DNA of 64,000 nucleotides from Gracilaria vermiculophylla (GCA_019155205.2 JAHNZQ020000227.1:1329189-1393188); one strand, 5' to 3'; counted from the stretch's first letter, positions 1 to 12,904 are shown. The notes: generated from the letters alone by a model not told the origin. Numbers and translations: made by a program.

Positions 1-274
1 AGGCGCAGAAGGCGCAAGAGGCATTCACTTGGGAAGATATCCGTTTGGGTTTGAACTTGGCGCCATATTTGTCTACTGCAAACTTGCAAACCTGGCAGAC
101 TGTGGTTGGTCTTCCATTTTAGGTCGCAACCTAAACTGCCGGCTAAATTGCACCGAGAGTAGCATGGAGTTTAGGTCGCGACCTAAAATTTATAGCTTTT
201 GGGGACTTGATAGAGACGCCTTTTTGGGTGGGATGCCGAATACTTGGGTATTTGGGTCTGTGATAGAGATGCTC
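1..274 (-). mobile_element. PIF/Harbinger element, terminal fragment (copy H0)
   Basis: This is the reverse complement of the left end of the Harbinger copy at 30636 (positions 30636-30909), roughly 95% identical by eye. The terminal sequence read inward is GAGCATCTCTATCAC, and it is followed at 275-277 by TAA, the 3-bp target-site type expected for Harbinger. The rest of the element lies to the left of the window. Two subterminal palindromes of the type TTTAGGTCGCGACCTAAA are retained, at about 117-136 and 170-187. Only the non-coding terminus and the beginning of the MYB-like ORF leader are present, so no protein is encoded here. Confidence 0.85.
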
Positions 275-900
275 TAATAAGCAGATAATAACAACTATGC
301 AAATGAAGTAAACAAAGGCAATTAACATTCAGCAAAAACGAAGGAAGCACAGCAACACACGTACGCAACCTTCAGCACACTCGCAACCCTCAGCACGTTA
401 ACAACCAACAGCAAGCCCGCAACCATTCGCAACCCTCAGCACGTCGCAACTACCAGCAAGTCCGCCAACATTAGTAGCGATCAGCAACCATCAGTACGTC
501 CGCAATCGACAGCTCTGTGTCAGCGACGAGCTTCTCCCGCAAACGTAAGCAAGCCGACACAGAGCAACCAGCGTATCCACGATTCGAGTGTCGATATCGC
601 GGAAGCATGAATCGAGAAGTAACATGCAGCGATAGATTATACCGACACTCGCAAAGGACGCATAGGATAGAAGCGATAGGTATAAATAGGTGCAGAGCTA
701 GAGAAAAAGAGAGCAGAGAAGAACTGACCTCTGCGAGCCCTCTGCACTTTACTTCGCCCGTAGAGTAGGTTCCTGCCAACCGTATCCAGAATCTCGAAAT
801 GGCTAATTACGATCTTTTTACAACTGTAGACTTGATATTGCACATAGTCTATGTGGAATCGGGTCAAAAAGATATGCACACCGTCTTCTTTCTAGTAAAA
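275..900. other. Intergenic, no gene seen
   Basis: The stretch starts with repeated short words (variants of CAACCCTCAGCAC and CAGCAAG between about 360 and 500), suggesting a decayed short-period tandem repeat. Overlapping open frames on both strands near 471-880 show no recognisable domain and mirror each other, so they were not called. Confidence 0.5.
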
Positions 901-1898
901 ATGGCTCGAGGCCCGCAACTTTCCAATGAAGAACAGCTTCAAAATCGTTAAGTTAAACGCCAAAAAACATTCTAACAGTGCTATCGCTAAAAATTTAAAG
1001 CGTACTAGGGTCACAATTACTACTTTTCTCAAAAACCCCGACTCTATATGGCTTAAAACGATCTCCGGGACGCCCAAAGAAGCTCAGCTGAGCAGATAAG
1101 AAAGGAATTAAAAGGCAGTTGTGCAAAAAAAATCATGGTGCAGACACATTGGAATTAATCTCAATCTCAACGTTTCTAAATCTACTATACGGAGGAAGAT
1201 AAACTGCACAAATTTATTTAAATATAAAAAAAATGAAAAAAGCTTTCTTTCTCCAAGACCATCATAAGCAGAAGAGGGTTGACTGGTGTGCTGGAAAAGC
1301 CTACAGGAAAAAAGATTGGGAAATTGTCATTTTTACTGATGAAAGAAGTTCAATTTGGACCGACCAGATTGCTTCAAATTTTATTGGAACGATCTTCGTA
1401 AAGAACGACATGAGTTTTATACCGGGGACTCAGGTGGAGGCTCTGTAATGGTTTGGGCGGGCATTTCTAAAAAAGGTCAAACAGAAATTGCCTTCATTGA
1501 AACAAACATGAATGCGGAAAAATATCAAGAAGTTCTATACAATTATTTGCTACCGTTAAGTTTATGTTATCATGAAGAAAATTTCATTTTTCAACAGGAT
1601 AATGCGCCTGTACACACTTCATCTTTAATCAAAAATTGGCTACAAGAGTCTGAAGTATCTGTTTTAGAGAGGCCGGCGCGCTCACCAGATTTGAACCCAA
1701 TTGAAAACGTTTTCGGGACTGCTGGCGAGGATGGTTTATGCGCATGGAAGGCAATTTCAGATAGTTTTTGAACTCAAAAAATGTATTAATAATTGCTGGA
1801 AATCTATAACAGTTTCAATTGTGGAAAAGTACATCAATTCGATGCCAAAACGTTGCATTAGCGTTCTACAGCAAAAAGGATGCAAAAAAAACTCTTGA
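901..1898 (+). pseudogene. Tc1/mariner-type transposase, decayed
   Basis: The sequence encodes pieces of a Tc1-like DD34E transposase across several frames. An N-terminal helix-turn-helix-like part begins at the ATG at 901 and is soon broken by stops. The catalytic core is recognisable in 1233-1448 (first Asp in FTDERSS) and in 1439-1771 (GGGSVMVWAGIS, then QQDNAPVH and SPDLNPIENVFG). Counting between the second Asp (QQDNAP) and the Glu of NPIEN gives 34 residues, the Tc1 spacing. At least two frame changes and several stops make the copy inactive. Terminal inverted repeats could not be identified by eye. Family assignment is firm; the element boundaries are not. Confidence 0.88.
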
Positions 1899-2960
1899 GC
1901 GTCGCGCAGTAAAGACTTGTTGTTGATGATCATATGTTTTTGAAACGGGTTTTTGACTTTACTTTTTTCTGAAACCTATTTTTGTAGGCGTACAGTATAC
2001 ATTTGTTCGTTTTTTTGAGATTTCACAGCATGTCGTATGCTTTTGAAACAGTCTGTATGTTCACAAATCATTCACCCGAGCACGTTCACAGGGTGAACGC
2101 TTCTGATCGGCTACCGCTTATTGAACCTCATTTTGCCTAGTTTTTGCCGGACCGGTGCGCTGACCTCATAATAGGACAATTTGACCTCATACTTTTATGA
2201 GTTCACCGCACCATCACGTATAATTTAAAAATGTAATGGTGGATTATTGTGACTAGCGAACCCTCCCGATGCATGACGACCTGGTTTTTGGCAACGTCAG
2301 TTTCCACTTTTTCTTACTTGCTATTCCAGACTTTTAGACATGCTTCCGGCTATCATGTGGCTACCCAACGTTGTTAAAACGATTACTCCCAGAAATAATC
2401 CAACAATGAAAATTCAAATATTTCCGCGCTCCCGGTTCTTTCAATTTAGAACCGTTCAGCGCGGTAGTGGACAAGTCCATCGTCAGCAACGACTTTGATG
2501 CCTTACGCGCAGAAGAACATTAGCTTGAGCTGCATTTCTCCTGCGGAAACCCGATCGCACCCGAGCTTCTTGGGATCCCCCACAGCGTAAAGACCCGCAC
2601 CTACTTAAACTGTAATAAAAAGCTAAAATTCGGATGCTTTTAAAACACTAAACATGAGCTCTAAAAAATTCTTAATTTTGAGAAAATTTGATGGAGTTTT
2701 CTCGAAAACCCTGTTTTTTGGTTGTTACATGAATGTTCTTGGCAAACCTTTAAATTTTGATTTAAAAAACGAAATTTTTCTCGTCTAGAATAATGGGAGA
2801 GTTTCATCATTTGAGGAAAGAAAACCATCCTATATACACGAAAATACCGGGCTTTACCCAGTTCACTTCATATAACATGGGCGCAGACTATGTCGCAACG
2901 ACAATTCCAGAGTCGAGCAGCCTCGTCTCTTTCAGAGCCTGCCTCATACTTTAAGGCGAT
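1899..2960. other. Intergenic, no gene seen
   Basis: AT-rich sequence downstream of the dead Tc1 copy. No open frame with recognisable content and no RNA gene was noticed. Confidence 0.5.
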
Positions 2961-3219
2961 CACAGCGTGCCAAATGACAGGACAAATGTCGCCTGCTGCC
3001 TGTCATCTGCCGTGCTGCCGCCGTCGTCTATGTGCACCAGCGAACACCGCCATGGAAACACGCAGTGCAGCACACATGCTCACTTTGCGTCGGAACGCCC
3101 CTCTCCCGCCAGCGCCTCTATAATTCTGATCAAGAGGTCGTCTCCTTCTATTGCACCCACCCCCTGTGAGCCTTCCAGATCCTCCCCTAGGCCTGTTCTA
3201 TTTGCCAAACAGTCCGCCC

Positions 3220-4530
3220 ACATCACAGGTCACGCGTTGACACCACCGTCACCGTCCTCGCCACCACCACCTTCACAGCCCTACCCCATCGTGCCACCCC
3301 CTGATCTTAGTATGGGAGGCGCGAACGCACAAGCTGACGCAACCATCTTCACCATTAACGCCCCCGCGATTGCCGCCGCTACCAACATCACCGTAGCCTT
3401 CACAGCCCTGCCCCCCTTCGCGACTCCGTCCCACCACATCATCGGCCCATCGGCGTGCGCATCGACGCAGCAGTTTTGGTCTCCGTCGTCGTCGCCGTTG
3501 CGGTCACAGTTGCGTCCGCCATCAAAGACGCTGCCGCTTCCATTGCTCTGCCCCCATGGCGCCCCCGTCTCAGCATATCATGAGAAATGCGCACGCGCAC
3601 GTTGATGCCACCGTCCTTGCCAAGATCTCCTTTGCCAAGGCTGCTGCCTCCACTCCCACCGCACCATCCAACGCACTGCCTCCTCTTTCGTTGCCGCCCA
3701 AGCTCGTTATGAGATGCGCGCACGCGTACGCCAACATTGCTGTTGTTGGCACCATCGCTTCTGTTGGATGAAGTTCCTGTGCTGTCACTGACAACCAATT
3801 GTTCCACGTGACCATGGGCTGTGTTGGAAGTTGACTCTGTGTAGTACACGTGTGCAGGTGTGCTACTCGGCACGTTGTTCACTACCATATCGTTTCCAGG
3901 TGTACACAATGCAAACTCAGCTTAATGTACGCCAGATATGGTTTGGTGTAATGTGCCTCGTCATGGTAACTATACACACACATTGCTGTATGGACACGAG
4001 TGGTGGCGGAATACAGAGAGTGTAAGGTTATTGAGTGAATTTGTGCACTGTCATGGTCTCGTGAGTGTACGGAACTGTCATGCCTTGTTGTGCCTTGCTG
4101 TTTTAAGCATTATTGAATTGTGGCTAGTACATTTATGTCATGTTACAATATGATTGGTAGTATTGAGTGTCTCGCCTTCGTAGTGTAATTTCTGATGCAA
4201 CCTAGTCGGTGCGACTTAACCACTATGTAAGTCGTGGTCGAGGCACCTCCAAGTAAATCCAAGCCAGAGCTGGCGAACATTCTTAATATCCCTCCAGCCT
4301 TCCCTTGCCCCTCTGACCTCCAATAGCTTCCGCCGTCACCATCGCCTCCGCCGTTGCCACCGCCACCAACGCTATCATCGCTGCCGCTACCTCTATTTCT
4401 CTGCCTCCCTTGTGTCATCACCGACCTCACCATAAGGCGCGCACGTGGGCCCTGTCACCATCGTAGTCGCCACCGCCACTCCCTCGATCGCTGTTCTACG
4501 CCCGCCGTCGCCGCCCTAAACCCATATTCT
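3220..4530 (+). repeat. Degenerate tandem repeat, period about 126-137 bp
   Basis: Related blocks start near 3320, 3453, 3590 and 3716, each opening with a GCGCACGCG-like word followed by an Ala/Pro-rich translation (for example DATIFTINAPAIAAAT and DATVLAKISFAKAAAS, then ALPPL/ALPPF). The blocks lie in different frames because of small indels. A further related stretch occurs at about 4320-4530 (CACCATCG, GCCACCGCCACC words). The compositional bias gives open frames in both directions (2967-3605 plus, 3439-3909 minus), but the frame switching between units argues against an intact gene. It may be a decayed repeat-protein gene or a minisatellite. Confidence 0.5.
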
Positions 4531-5489
4531 GCATGTGCCACAGTCGCCCCCATTTTCTCTTTCTCGCTCAAAGTGCTGGTGTGAAGAGAGCATTACCTGT
4601 TTGCGCCTCAGGTGCAAGCGCTTTGCCAGCCGCAGCCTCCGGGCGGCTTACGACACACTCGGTCGTCCGCATCGCCCACGGCGAGGCTGCGAGGGGTATG
4701 CGCGGCGCGGTGCACCCACGTGTCAGTTTTGATGCTTTCAATTCGGATGCGGCAGCTGCAGTGGGGCGCCGAACACGCAGCAGGACGATGGCTGGTACGG
4801 AAGATACTAATCGCCATGGCCTCGCTCAAGATCCTGTCCGATACACTGCCATGCATCGGCACGGCGTCACCCATATACAAGGAGCAGGTGACGCCCAGCG
4901 ACGGTAGGGTGCACTCAGCACCAGCATGTATTTCCAATTTCCACTGCTAGCGTTCGAATTGCGGCAGCTGCGGTGACGCTTTGCACACGTAATACGACGA
5001 TAGTGGATGCGGATCCCACCAACGTCCAATGTGTTATTACATCTCCGAAGACGCGGGTGGCAAGGAAGCTAAACGAAAGAAGTGCCACCTTGCATGAAGA
5101 ATCTGCATCTCCTTGAAGTGTATCGGTTTGGAAGTTTATTGTCGGACTTCAAATCTGGGCAGTCTCCTAGGGCTCTAGTGTCACTAACTAAGAGCCTATC
5201 AGTCTTTATCATGTACGGCATGCGACAAATTCATGGCACTGAACATCAGCAACCGGTACAGTGCACCAACAGTCGTTACATTCCTAGTGAGTCTGAATGG
5301 TATATTCCTACAGTGATCAATCTTTAAGGACTCATGAAATTACTTCTACGTTAGACGTTTCTCCGATTTCCACTATTTTCGAAGTGTGTACCGAACTACA
5401 CATGAGAGATCAAGCCGATAACAGATTTTTTCTGTCCGAATATCGTAGAGGCATAGCTAACAAACACCATCAGCCGTGTTTTCTACGAA
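4531..5489. other. Intergenic, no gene seen
   Basis: Contains two related words (GCGGCAGCTGCAGTG near 4749 and GCGGCAGCTGCGGTG near 4961), hinting at an old duplication. Open frames overlap on both strands and carry no recognisable domain. Confidence 0.45.
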
Positions 5490-5969
5490 TCACTTATTAT
5501 CTTCACTCATGTGCATGTACCCCATCCACTTCGAAATGTTTGATTCAAAATCTAATACAACCGATTCGTCAAACATTGTTTTTGCGTGCGTATTATAGTC
5601 CTGTAGGGAAGAAAAGCGAGGTAGTTGACCTGGCGAGCAATCGTCATGCTCCGCACAATAGTCTTTGTATGTGTTGAAACCCTTCATTTGATTGATTTCC
5701 ATAATCATTTCGTCCTTCAATGCAAGCGACGTGTACAGCTGCACACTTCCTCTTTTAATAGAGTGATCTGTGTAAACCCTGAGCTCTTCTCTCCTAACCC
5801 CAATGTCACACAACCAACGAGGAAAAAAAGATGTAAAACTTTTGTAACTCCAAGCCACAGACGGATTGAGAAACTGCCCTTCCCTTATGCATATGATGTC
5901 TCCAAAACGTTTACCACTGATGCATCCCATGGTAGATAACAATGAATGTGAGGATGTAAACGGATCCAT
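5490..5969 (-). pseudogene. Possible tyrosine-recombinase (Crypton-like) fragment
   Basis: A 159-codon minus-strand frame. Its centre contains DHSIKRGSVQLY, followed by LKDEMIMEINQMKGFNTYKDYC and then PRFSSLQDYNTHA. The H-S-I-K-R-G box resembles the H-x-x-R motif of tyrosine recombinases as found in Crypton DNA transposons, and the following Tyr-containing stretch is in a plausible place for the nucleophile. No N-terminal half with the first catalytic Arg was found upstream (5970-7200 carries only short broken frames), so this would be a truncated copy. The assignment rests on a short motif and could be wrong; a conserved unknown host fragment is the alternative. Confidence 0.35.
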
Positions 5970-7800
5970 GAATACTGAGTGGCGTAGACCTGTATTCCCT
6001 TCTCAGTCTCTCAGTTCGTTTATTTTTTTGAACTGTCGAGATCTTTTCTGATTCACAAAACGAAATTTGAACTCCACTACACCACCTATACATAATTTTC
6101 ACTCTTAATTATGAAATTCCATCGAATCGATGCCAAAGATACAAACCAACCACCAGAAAAGAGCGGAGAGCAGTATCCATAATTTCAACAGGTCTTCTGC
6201 ATCTATGCCAGAAATGTTCTTCGATATCACCAACACGATGCACTGTAAGAGGACGGGCACGCCCTCTTTGATTTACAAATCGCACTACATGAACCCTCTG
6301 CGTTCTTCGCAATTTTTCTAAAACTGGATTACCAATAAGTGGGTTCTAAATACCCGATCCATTTTAATTTATGGGCCAATGTTGATCGTCCCCATGTTCA
6401 TAATAAGCAATTCCGGAACCTTGTACATTAGCTCCGATAGAATATTTTTTCAAAGATTTCGGAATGCCAAATTTACATTATTCCGCCAAAAACTTGAGAA
6501 CAAAAACAGAACTATTCGCATTTACCATCATGGGATTCTCAACAATTTATTGTCTTGCATGTGTCGTTATGAGTCTTCTCGCAAGTTTTATATTGGCTTT
6601 TTTTGATTAACTGTGAGCAGAATCCGAATGCTTAGAACTCAATCTTAGCCTCGCTTGATTTTGAAATTCGTTTTCTGGATTTGACATTGAATCAATCGGA
6701 TCACTTCGCCCTGACATTCTACTTGATCTTATGAACTTTTAATTGATCGTTTAACTTCAGAAGTAACGATGGTGAACCTGCTCAACAGAAATGAACGAAA
6801 TATCTTGAATACGATTTGAAAAAATTACAGTTGTTTATTTATTTTCTTTGAAACAATTTGAAAATGATATCATTGCAAAATACGCGACAATAAGTTTTTT
6901 GAAATTTGTAAAAAATCAGATATGAAAAACGGAGAGTTGTGATGCTCTCCAGCATGAACATCGATCTTGATGCATGGAGCGCACGGGTTGTCAGAAATCT
7001 GTCCAAGGTGGAGAGACTGGGTGTCGTTTTCGCCTTCCTCGTCAGGTTACGGAGACGGAATCTTAAAATTGGCGCGATATCTGTAAATCTCTGGTTCATT
7101 ATTCGGGCGTATTGCGACAAATATAATACGCGATCCAATGTAGCAGGGATGTCCAAACAAATCAAAACAACTAGAAAACAGCTGTGAGAGCGGCAATGAG
7201 AATTTATAGAAACAACAAGCGTATTCTTGTATTCCGTATCCTACAGAAGTTTTTCAAAAACTTATTCCCGATCTTTCCATGTCAATATGAAAGATTGAAT
7301 CACTTTGGGGAGACGTATGCGAGGCAAGAAAGATTGTACCAGTTCGTCTTCTAGGAAAAGTGGAAAATAGACGAAGATTGATCAATAGATATACGAATAC
7401 GTTTTGGAATCATAATGGGCAAAAGTCCACTTTTTATCGTTCCAAGAATGCTATAGATATGATTGCAGGCATTAACAAGAATACAAGAAACCGAAACGCT
7501 TGAAAAGATCATGATGCATGGGATTCTTTTGTGCACGGCGCGAATGAAGCAATGAAATTTATGCAAGGTTCTGATGCTCGACTGTCACTCAGTGCGGCCC
7601 TTAAAAAAAGAACTCTACTCAATAACCTTGTTAGATTATTCCACAGGTATGTTATCCTAAGAGTGGTGTTCTCCAGCCATCGAGCCTATCCGATGCCAGG
7701 GGTCTTTCATACTGCAGGTTGCACGCGAGGCATAGAAAGAGTTGGGCGAATCCAGAACCATTTCTACGGTAGTCGAGGAGAACGAGATGCGAGACCCAGG
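5970..7800. other. AT-rich intergenic region, no gene seen
   Basis: Short open frames on both strands (for example 6109-6312 minus and 6839-7165 minus) have no recognisable motif. The low GC and scattered stops fit old decayed repeat DNA. Confidence 0.5.
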
Positions 7801-7839
7801 AATAGACAACGGCTCAAATATGGTAAACGCATTATAAAC

Positions 7840-10800
7840 GGCGTTTTCGTGCCACTCTGGGTCCTAACGACTAAAGCGGATCTCTTTTGGTCTGACCAAT
7901 GCACCGGCAACGTTTTCAAGAGCTATCGATGTCCTTATAAACATATTCAAATGGCGGACTTGCCTCGTGTACCTGGAAGACATAATCATCTTTTCCAACA
8001 ACTTAGACGATCATCTCTCCCACATGCGGGACGTGATGACGGTACTGCCTGACGCAGGTATCACCACGAAGTTCAGGAAGTGTGAGTTCTTTACAGATAC
8101 CGTGAAATATCTGGGTCACATCATCCGTCACAGACGGCTCATGATCAAAAGATTTCGAGTCCAGTCCCACACAGAGTGGCGAGAACCCCGGACGCAAACG
8201 GAATTATGATCCTTCATTGGATTAGTCAACGTGTATCGATGGTTCATAACCAATTTCTCGGATACCGTCGCACCGCTCAACGCGTTTCGGTGGAAGGGGT
8301 AGCCGCAAAAGCTCTAGCCACTCACCACCGATCAGACGGCTGCTTTTCAGTCCCTGATCAGGGCAGTGACAACAGCTCCAATCCTGGCATTCCCCAAGCT
8401 GGGCCTCCCGCACTCCGTGGATACGGATTCCAGCGACCACCAAGTGGGTCGTGCCCTGTTTCGAACAAACCCCGAAGGGGAGCGTACACCAGTTGGATAT
8501 TGGTCCAGAGCTCTCAACATTCACGAGAGAAACAATTCCGTCTCGGAGAAGGAGTACCTTGTCGTGGTGTGAGCGCTCGCCACACTTCGCCCCTATCTGA
8601 CTGGAATGCACTTCACCGTATTCACGGATCATTCCTCTTTGAGGTGGCTGATCAATATTGTCGATCCATCAGGCCACCTAATGCGATGGAGACTACGACT
8701 TGCAGAGTTCACGTTCGACGTGGTTTACAAGAACGGCGAACAGAACGTGCAAGCCGATGCCCTACGACGTTTTCCCACAAAGGGAGAAGCCGCCGGCGAC
8801 GCCAACGAGGATATAATCCACTGCTTTGTCATCGGATGAACAACAGCGAAAGCTTCGCCCTGGGCCCCCTTTGGAGCTCGCTCTGACAAAATCAACGAGC
8901 TCCTCGCTTTTTAAGACGTCGAGCCAGCCCCGGAGGGGAACGTTATGCCGATCAGTATGGAGTAGATGATACCAGAACAGTTCGGGGACCCATTCTGCAT
9001 GGAATTACGTGCCCGTCTGAACGGTGGAGAAGACCTACCTTTCGAGGTGAACAAGACGGGCTATCTGGTCCGGAAAGTGGAGTGTCACTAACTCATTGGG
9101 TGTGCCCCACTCCCTCCAGCCCAGGGTCCTTAAACTGTCACATTATCCGAAACTCGGTGGACACCCTGGTGGGAGCAATCTTTATCTAACCCTTCGCTGG
9201 GACTTTTACTGGCCCGCGATGGCGGTGTATTGCTACGCCACTGTGCGGTTCTGCACACGGTGTGCAAGGAACCCGGTAAAGCTCCGGAAGCATTCCAAAC
9301 AAGTTGAAGCTTTTCCCGGCCAGGGCTCCATTCGAGTTTTTTGCAATCGATATTCTCGGTCCGTTGTTAAAGAAAATAAAAGGAAACAGCTTTTTGCTTG
9401 TCATCACCGGCAGATTCATAGAACTCGTTCGGACAGTTTCCTTACAGAAGATCTCTGCTTTCGCGGTTGCACAAGACTTTGTAACGCACTGGGTCTTCGT
9501 TTACGGATCTCCTGTCTAGATACTATCCGACAACAGCAAGCAATTCGCTTCGCGATTCTTTCAAGACGTCTGCAGCATACTGGATGTGAAGAATATTTTG
9601 ACCACGGTCTATCACCCGCAATTTAATGGGCAGCTCAAACGGTTCAACTGCACACTTCTCGCGTCGTTGCGCAACTATGTCACGGACAACCCCACCTCGT
9701 GGGATCTCTTCACGGTTGCCGTGACATATGCGTACTATACGCAGGTACACCGAACTACGGGCCTTACTCTGTTTGAGGTGATTTTGTCGCGGTCGCCTCC
9801 ACCTTTGGCAATGGAACCGCATGCACGACGGATACCTTCCCGTCAGGCGGCGAGTACCGCATGCGGTGGAAGGATTGGCATTCCAAGCTCATGCCGGTCG
9901 CCCAGAAGGATATGGAGCGCGCTGAAGCCGCATATAAGCGGAAATAAGATGGCCGCATGGGCAGTCACCCACAAGAGCGTATTCACCCTGGTGTGGTACT
10001 GTCACTTCTCCTTTCGAGGTAGTAGAGCACAACGTCCGTTAGGAGTTTTTGTTGACTGCAAAGGTGCGTGTTCCTAAAGTTGGTCTCCGGTAATCGCTGT
10101 CGCGAGCCGAGGGAATTCTCAAACTGGATCCGCAAACACCATGCGGACGGCGAGGTTCATTGGGCGGACAGTGCTTCTACAGGCACTGCTATGGGGCGAC
10201 CTGGGGATGGGCGGCTTAGAAACCTGAGGATGATCGACGAGAGTTTCCAACCGGAAAAGTAGATGAAGACTCAGCGGTGCTTGCTTTACTTTCCCGGACG
10301 TGAAGCTCGACCAGCAGATTAAGTATCAAGCCGGGAACCCGCCTCGGCAGGTCTCACTACTGTAATAATTACCCGTACAAATGAACTAAAATAAATAGAA
10401 ATTCTACCGTCCCTTAAGGATACTGTAGCGCACGCGGGCCGAATTATGCACCACGTTGCCCAGTTAATAAAATACGAGCCATCCTTAAAAATATCACGCC
10501 ATAGAGCCACACCACCATATTTCCTTAGCAGCCACTTTACTACACCTGGGATCTACGTGTTTGTCCGCAAGGAGTTCTTCAGCACCGCGAAAGACGGGAG
10601 TCGCCGTAAGATCTCACCCGTTCCGGATGGCCCCGTCACGGTAGTGTCTTCCGACCGCTACACGGTGGTAATTGCCGCCGGCGAGAAACGGGAGCGCCTG
10701 TCCCGCAACCACGTCATACAAGCGCCTCCTCCCTTCCATGAGGTCTCACCGACCGACGATGCTTCTGTCCCTGAATCCGACCCTTCCAAGACCATGGTCG

Positions 10801-11686
10801 CCCGACCTCTGGTGCTTCGCGACCCCACGCGGGGACTGTTGGAACTTCCGACCCTTGCGAGCGTCCCGGCTCAGCCGGTTCGCCAGCTCACGCTGCTCCG
10901 ATAACCCTTCCATGGCGTGTATCCCCGCCCAATGGTAACGGCTCGCCCATAAGTTGCCACTCCGTCTAAGGAGGGCGAAGCTGGCCGCTCGATCGCGTTC
11001 AGGAGTATCTCGCCGTCGTGACGGCCCGACGTTGTCGCGCCAACCCCCACTCGCGGGAACAGTGACGAAGACCAGGAGGAGGAAACGCATAGGGCCGCAA
11101 CCACGGACGACCCCATGGACGAATCTGTGGAGTCGGATGCCGCACCCTCCCGGATGCGTATGCATACACTGGAGGCGGATCGCAAACCAGCTCGTCTCAC
11201 GGACCCGGTTCAGGCACAGCTGATAAGCGCTCTCAATGACGCCGTGGCTCCATCCGTTTACCTGTCGCAAACCGCAACGCAGATCTCCCCGTCCAAAGGA
11301 CCAGCCGAACGCGAGCAAGGAACATCACCAGAAACCCTGGAGACTCGTGTGGAACACGGGTGGACACGGAAACGGAGCGAACGCTTTCCTCGGAAACCCT
11401 GCTGAGGGATATATGGCCCCACGAAAGGAATCAGAACGCCCCAGGCGTGACATGAACGCCAAAGGGCCGGGAAGTGTATATCCAAAAGTACGTCCTTGAC
11501 CGAGTAGTCGGACACGAAGTGGACCCACAGGGAATCTTCCGGTACCGAGTTCGTGGGTACGGATATGATCCGAATTGGGATGCGCTAGAGCCGATCGAGC
11601 ATCTACCCCGCTCAGCGGTTTTACAGTATGACCGGAAGGCGGGAATCTCTTTGCCGGAGGCGCTGAATTTGTCCCAGGTGGGATAA
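7840..11686 (+). pseudogene. Ty3/gypsy chromovirus pol, decayed (element A)
   Basis: The domains appear in pol order, spread over several frames. Reverse transcriptase runs from about 7875 (FGLTNAPATF, then VYLEDIIIFS and KYLGHIIRH, to about 8205). RNase H is at 8366-8839 (FTVFTDHSSLRWL, with a TGA at 8570-8572 where the family has Trp). Integrase is at 9096-9960 (zinc-binding region, FEFFAIDILGPL, then a strand-transfer core and NGQLKRFN). After the solo LTR at 9992-10544 the integrase tail resumes at 10545 (VFVRKEFFS, SPVPDGPVTVVSSDRYTVV). A chromodomain lies at 11474-11686 (YVLDRVVGHE, FRYRVRGYGYDPNWDALEPIEHLP). No intact gag, protease or 5' LTR was seen upstream. The element is 5'-truncated, frameshifted and inactive. 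Confidence 0.88.
9992..10544 (+). mobile_element. Solo LTR, family S, copy 1
   Basis: A 553-bp TGTGG...TACTACA unit flanked on both sides by CCTGG (9987-9991 and 10545-10549), a perfect 5-bp target duplication. It splits the integrase tail of chromovirus A. It shares the internal word CACAACGTCCGTTAGGAG and a TAAAATAAATA polyadenylation-like stretch with the other four copies in the window. No internal retroelement sequence is attached. Confidence 0.9.
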
Positions 11687-12904
11687 GGGACCGCAAGAAT
11701 GGAAGGACCACCCATCTCTTATTCGCCCCCTCAACCATCATGGTTCTTTCACCCGGCTCGCTGGTTTCATCGCGCAAAGTGGGTCGCTAAGGGCACGGTT
11801 TTTCCATCAATGATGGCACATTTTCCGACATGTGTCGGTGACTTTCGCTCAATGCGCGCTTCGCGCAAGAGCAAAGAGCAAGCGCAAGTAAAGAAGGCCT
11901 AGAGGCGTTTTACTGAACGAAGCAAGTCCCACGCTTTGTCGCTGCTACCCTTTTCCGGGAAAGTCCGCATGACGCTGAGCGGCTACCCCTGCCTTTCCAA
12001 AGACCGGGTACTCCCGCCAAGGTGGTTTGAAAGGGCCTCCCGCATCATGGCCACATCCCCCGAAATTTTGCTACGGCAAAGCTCTACCTCTCAGAGGAAC
12101 TGCGCGATGACATTGCTTCGAGGCACCGAGCCCACAGGACTCGCGGAGGAAGCGGTAACTCCCGCCGTGGAGGTCGGAGTCGTTCGGGTCACCGCCTGCG
12201 AAGGAGCGACTAGGGTAAGGTCCTCAGGATCATCCGCCAGAGCGTTAGCGCTTCCGTCACGCAGGGCGTCTTCCTCCATAAAGGTGTACCTCTGAACGAC
12301 AGGGGCCTAGTCTACCACGTCCTTGGCTTCACTCGACTCCTTGAGAACAACGTCGAATGCCGCAGCGGGCTCGGGATCAACCAAGAAATCATCCTTTGAA
12401 TGGGCGCGGTCATAACCGTCGGCATCAACATATCTACAAGGATGATCAGCCGGGATCCTCTGGGACGCATTGCGATATGTTTCTGCCTCCGGGCGGCTGA
12501 TCTCCATGTACTCTCACGGATAGAAGTACACGAAGTCGCTCACGTCTGTGGTGGTACGCCCGAGACCAGAACCCGATCGGCGATGCAGCTGGCTGCACTA
12601 GATTCCCTGTCGCATCTTCAAGTCCCGCTTCACGTGCTTCCTCTTAATGCAAAAAGCGGCTATGCCTCGGTATTGGAACTGAGCGGAAGCCGATTACGCC
12701 CCTTGTGGGGTGGCTCGGAGTGCGTTCGTGCATGTTGCATTCGTTGGTAACGGGAGCCAAAGTTATCGGAGAGGAGTCGCAAGCAGCGCGTGTTTGCCGC
12801 TGAGACGGAGTTCCTGAAGCCGGCGAGTCGGGCGTTTTCTTGTCGCTGCTTCCGGCCATGGCTCTCCCTCGTCGAGGTGCGCGACTAGTCTTCAGGGGGG
12901 GATA
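11687..12904 (+). mobile_element. Chromovirus A, untranslated 3' region and polypurine tract
   Basis: The segment between the chromodomain and the 3' LTR. Open frames here overlap on both strands without recognisable domains. AGGGGGGG at 12894-12901, directly before the LTR start, is a good polypurine tract. Confidence 0.6.

Noticed and set aside
2967..3909. Protein-coding gene in the 3-4 kb region (frames on both strands)
   Set aside because: The long frames arise from the degenerate repeat; successive units are in different frames, so no single frame is maintained.
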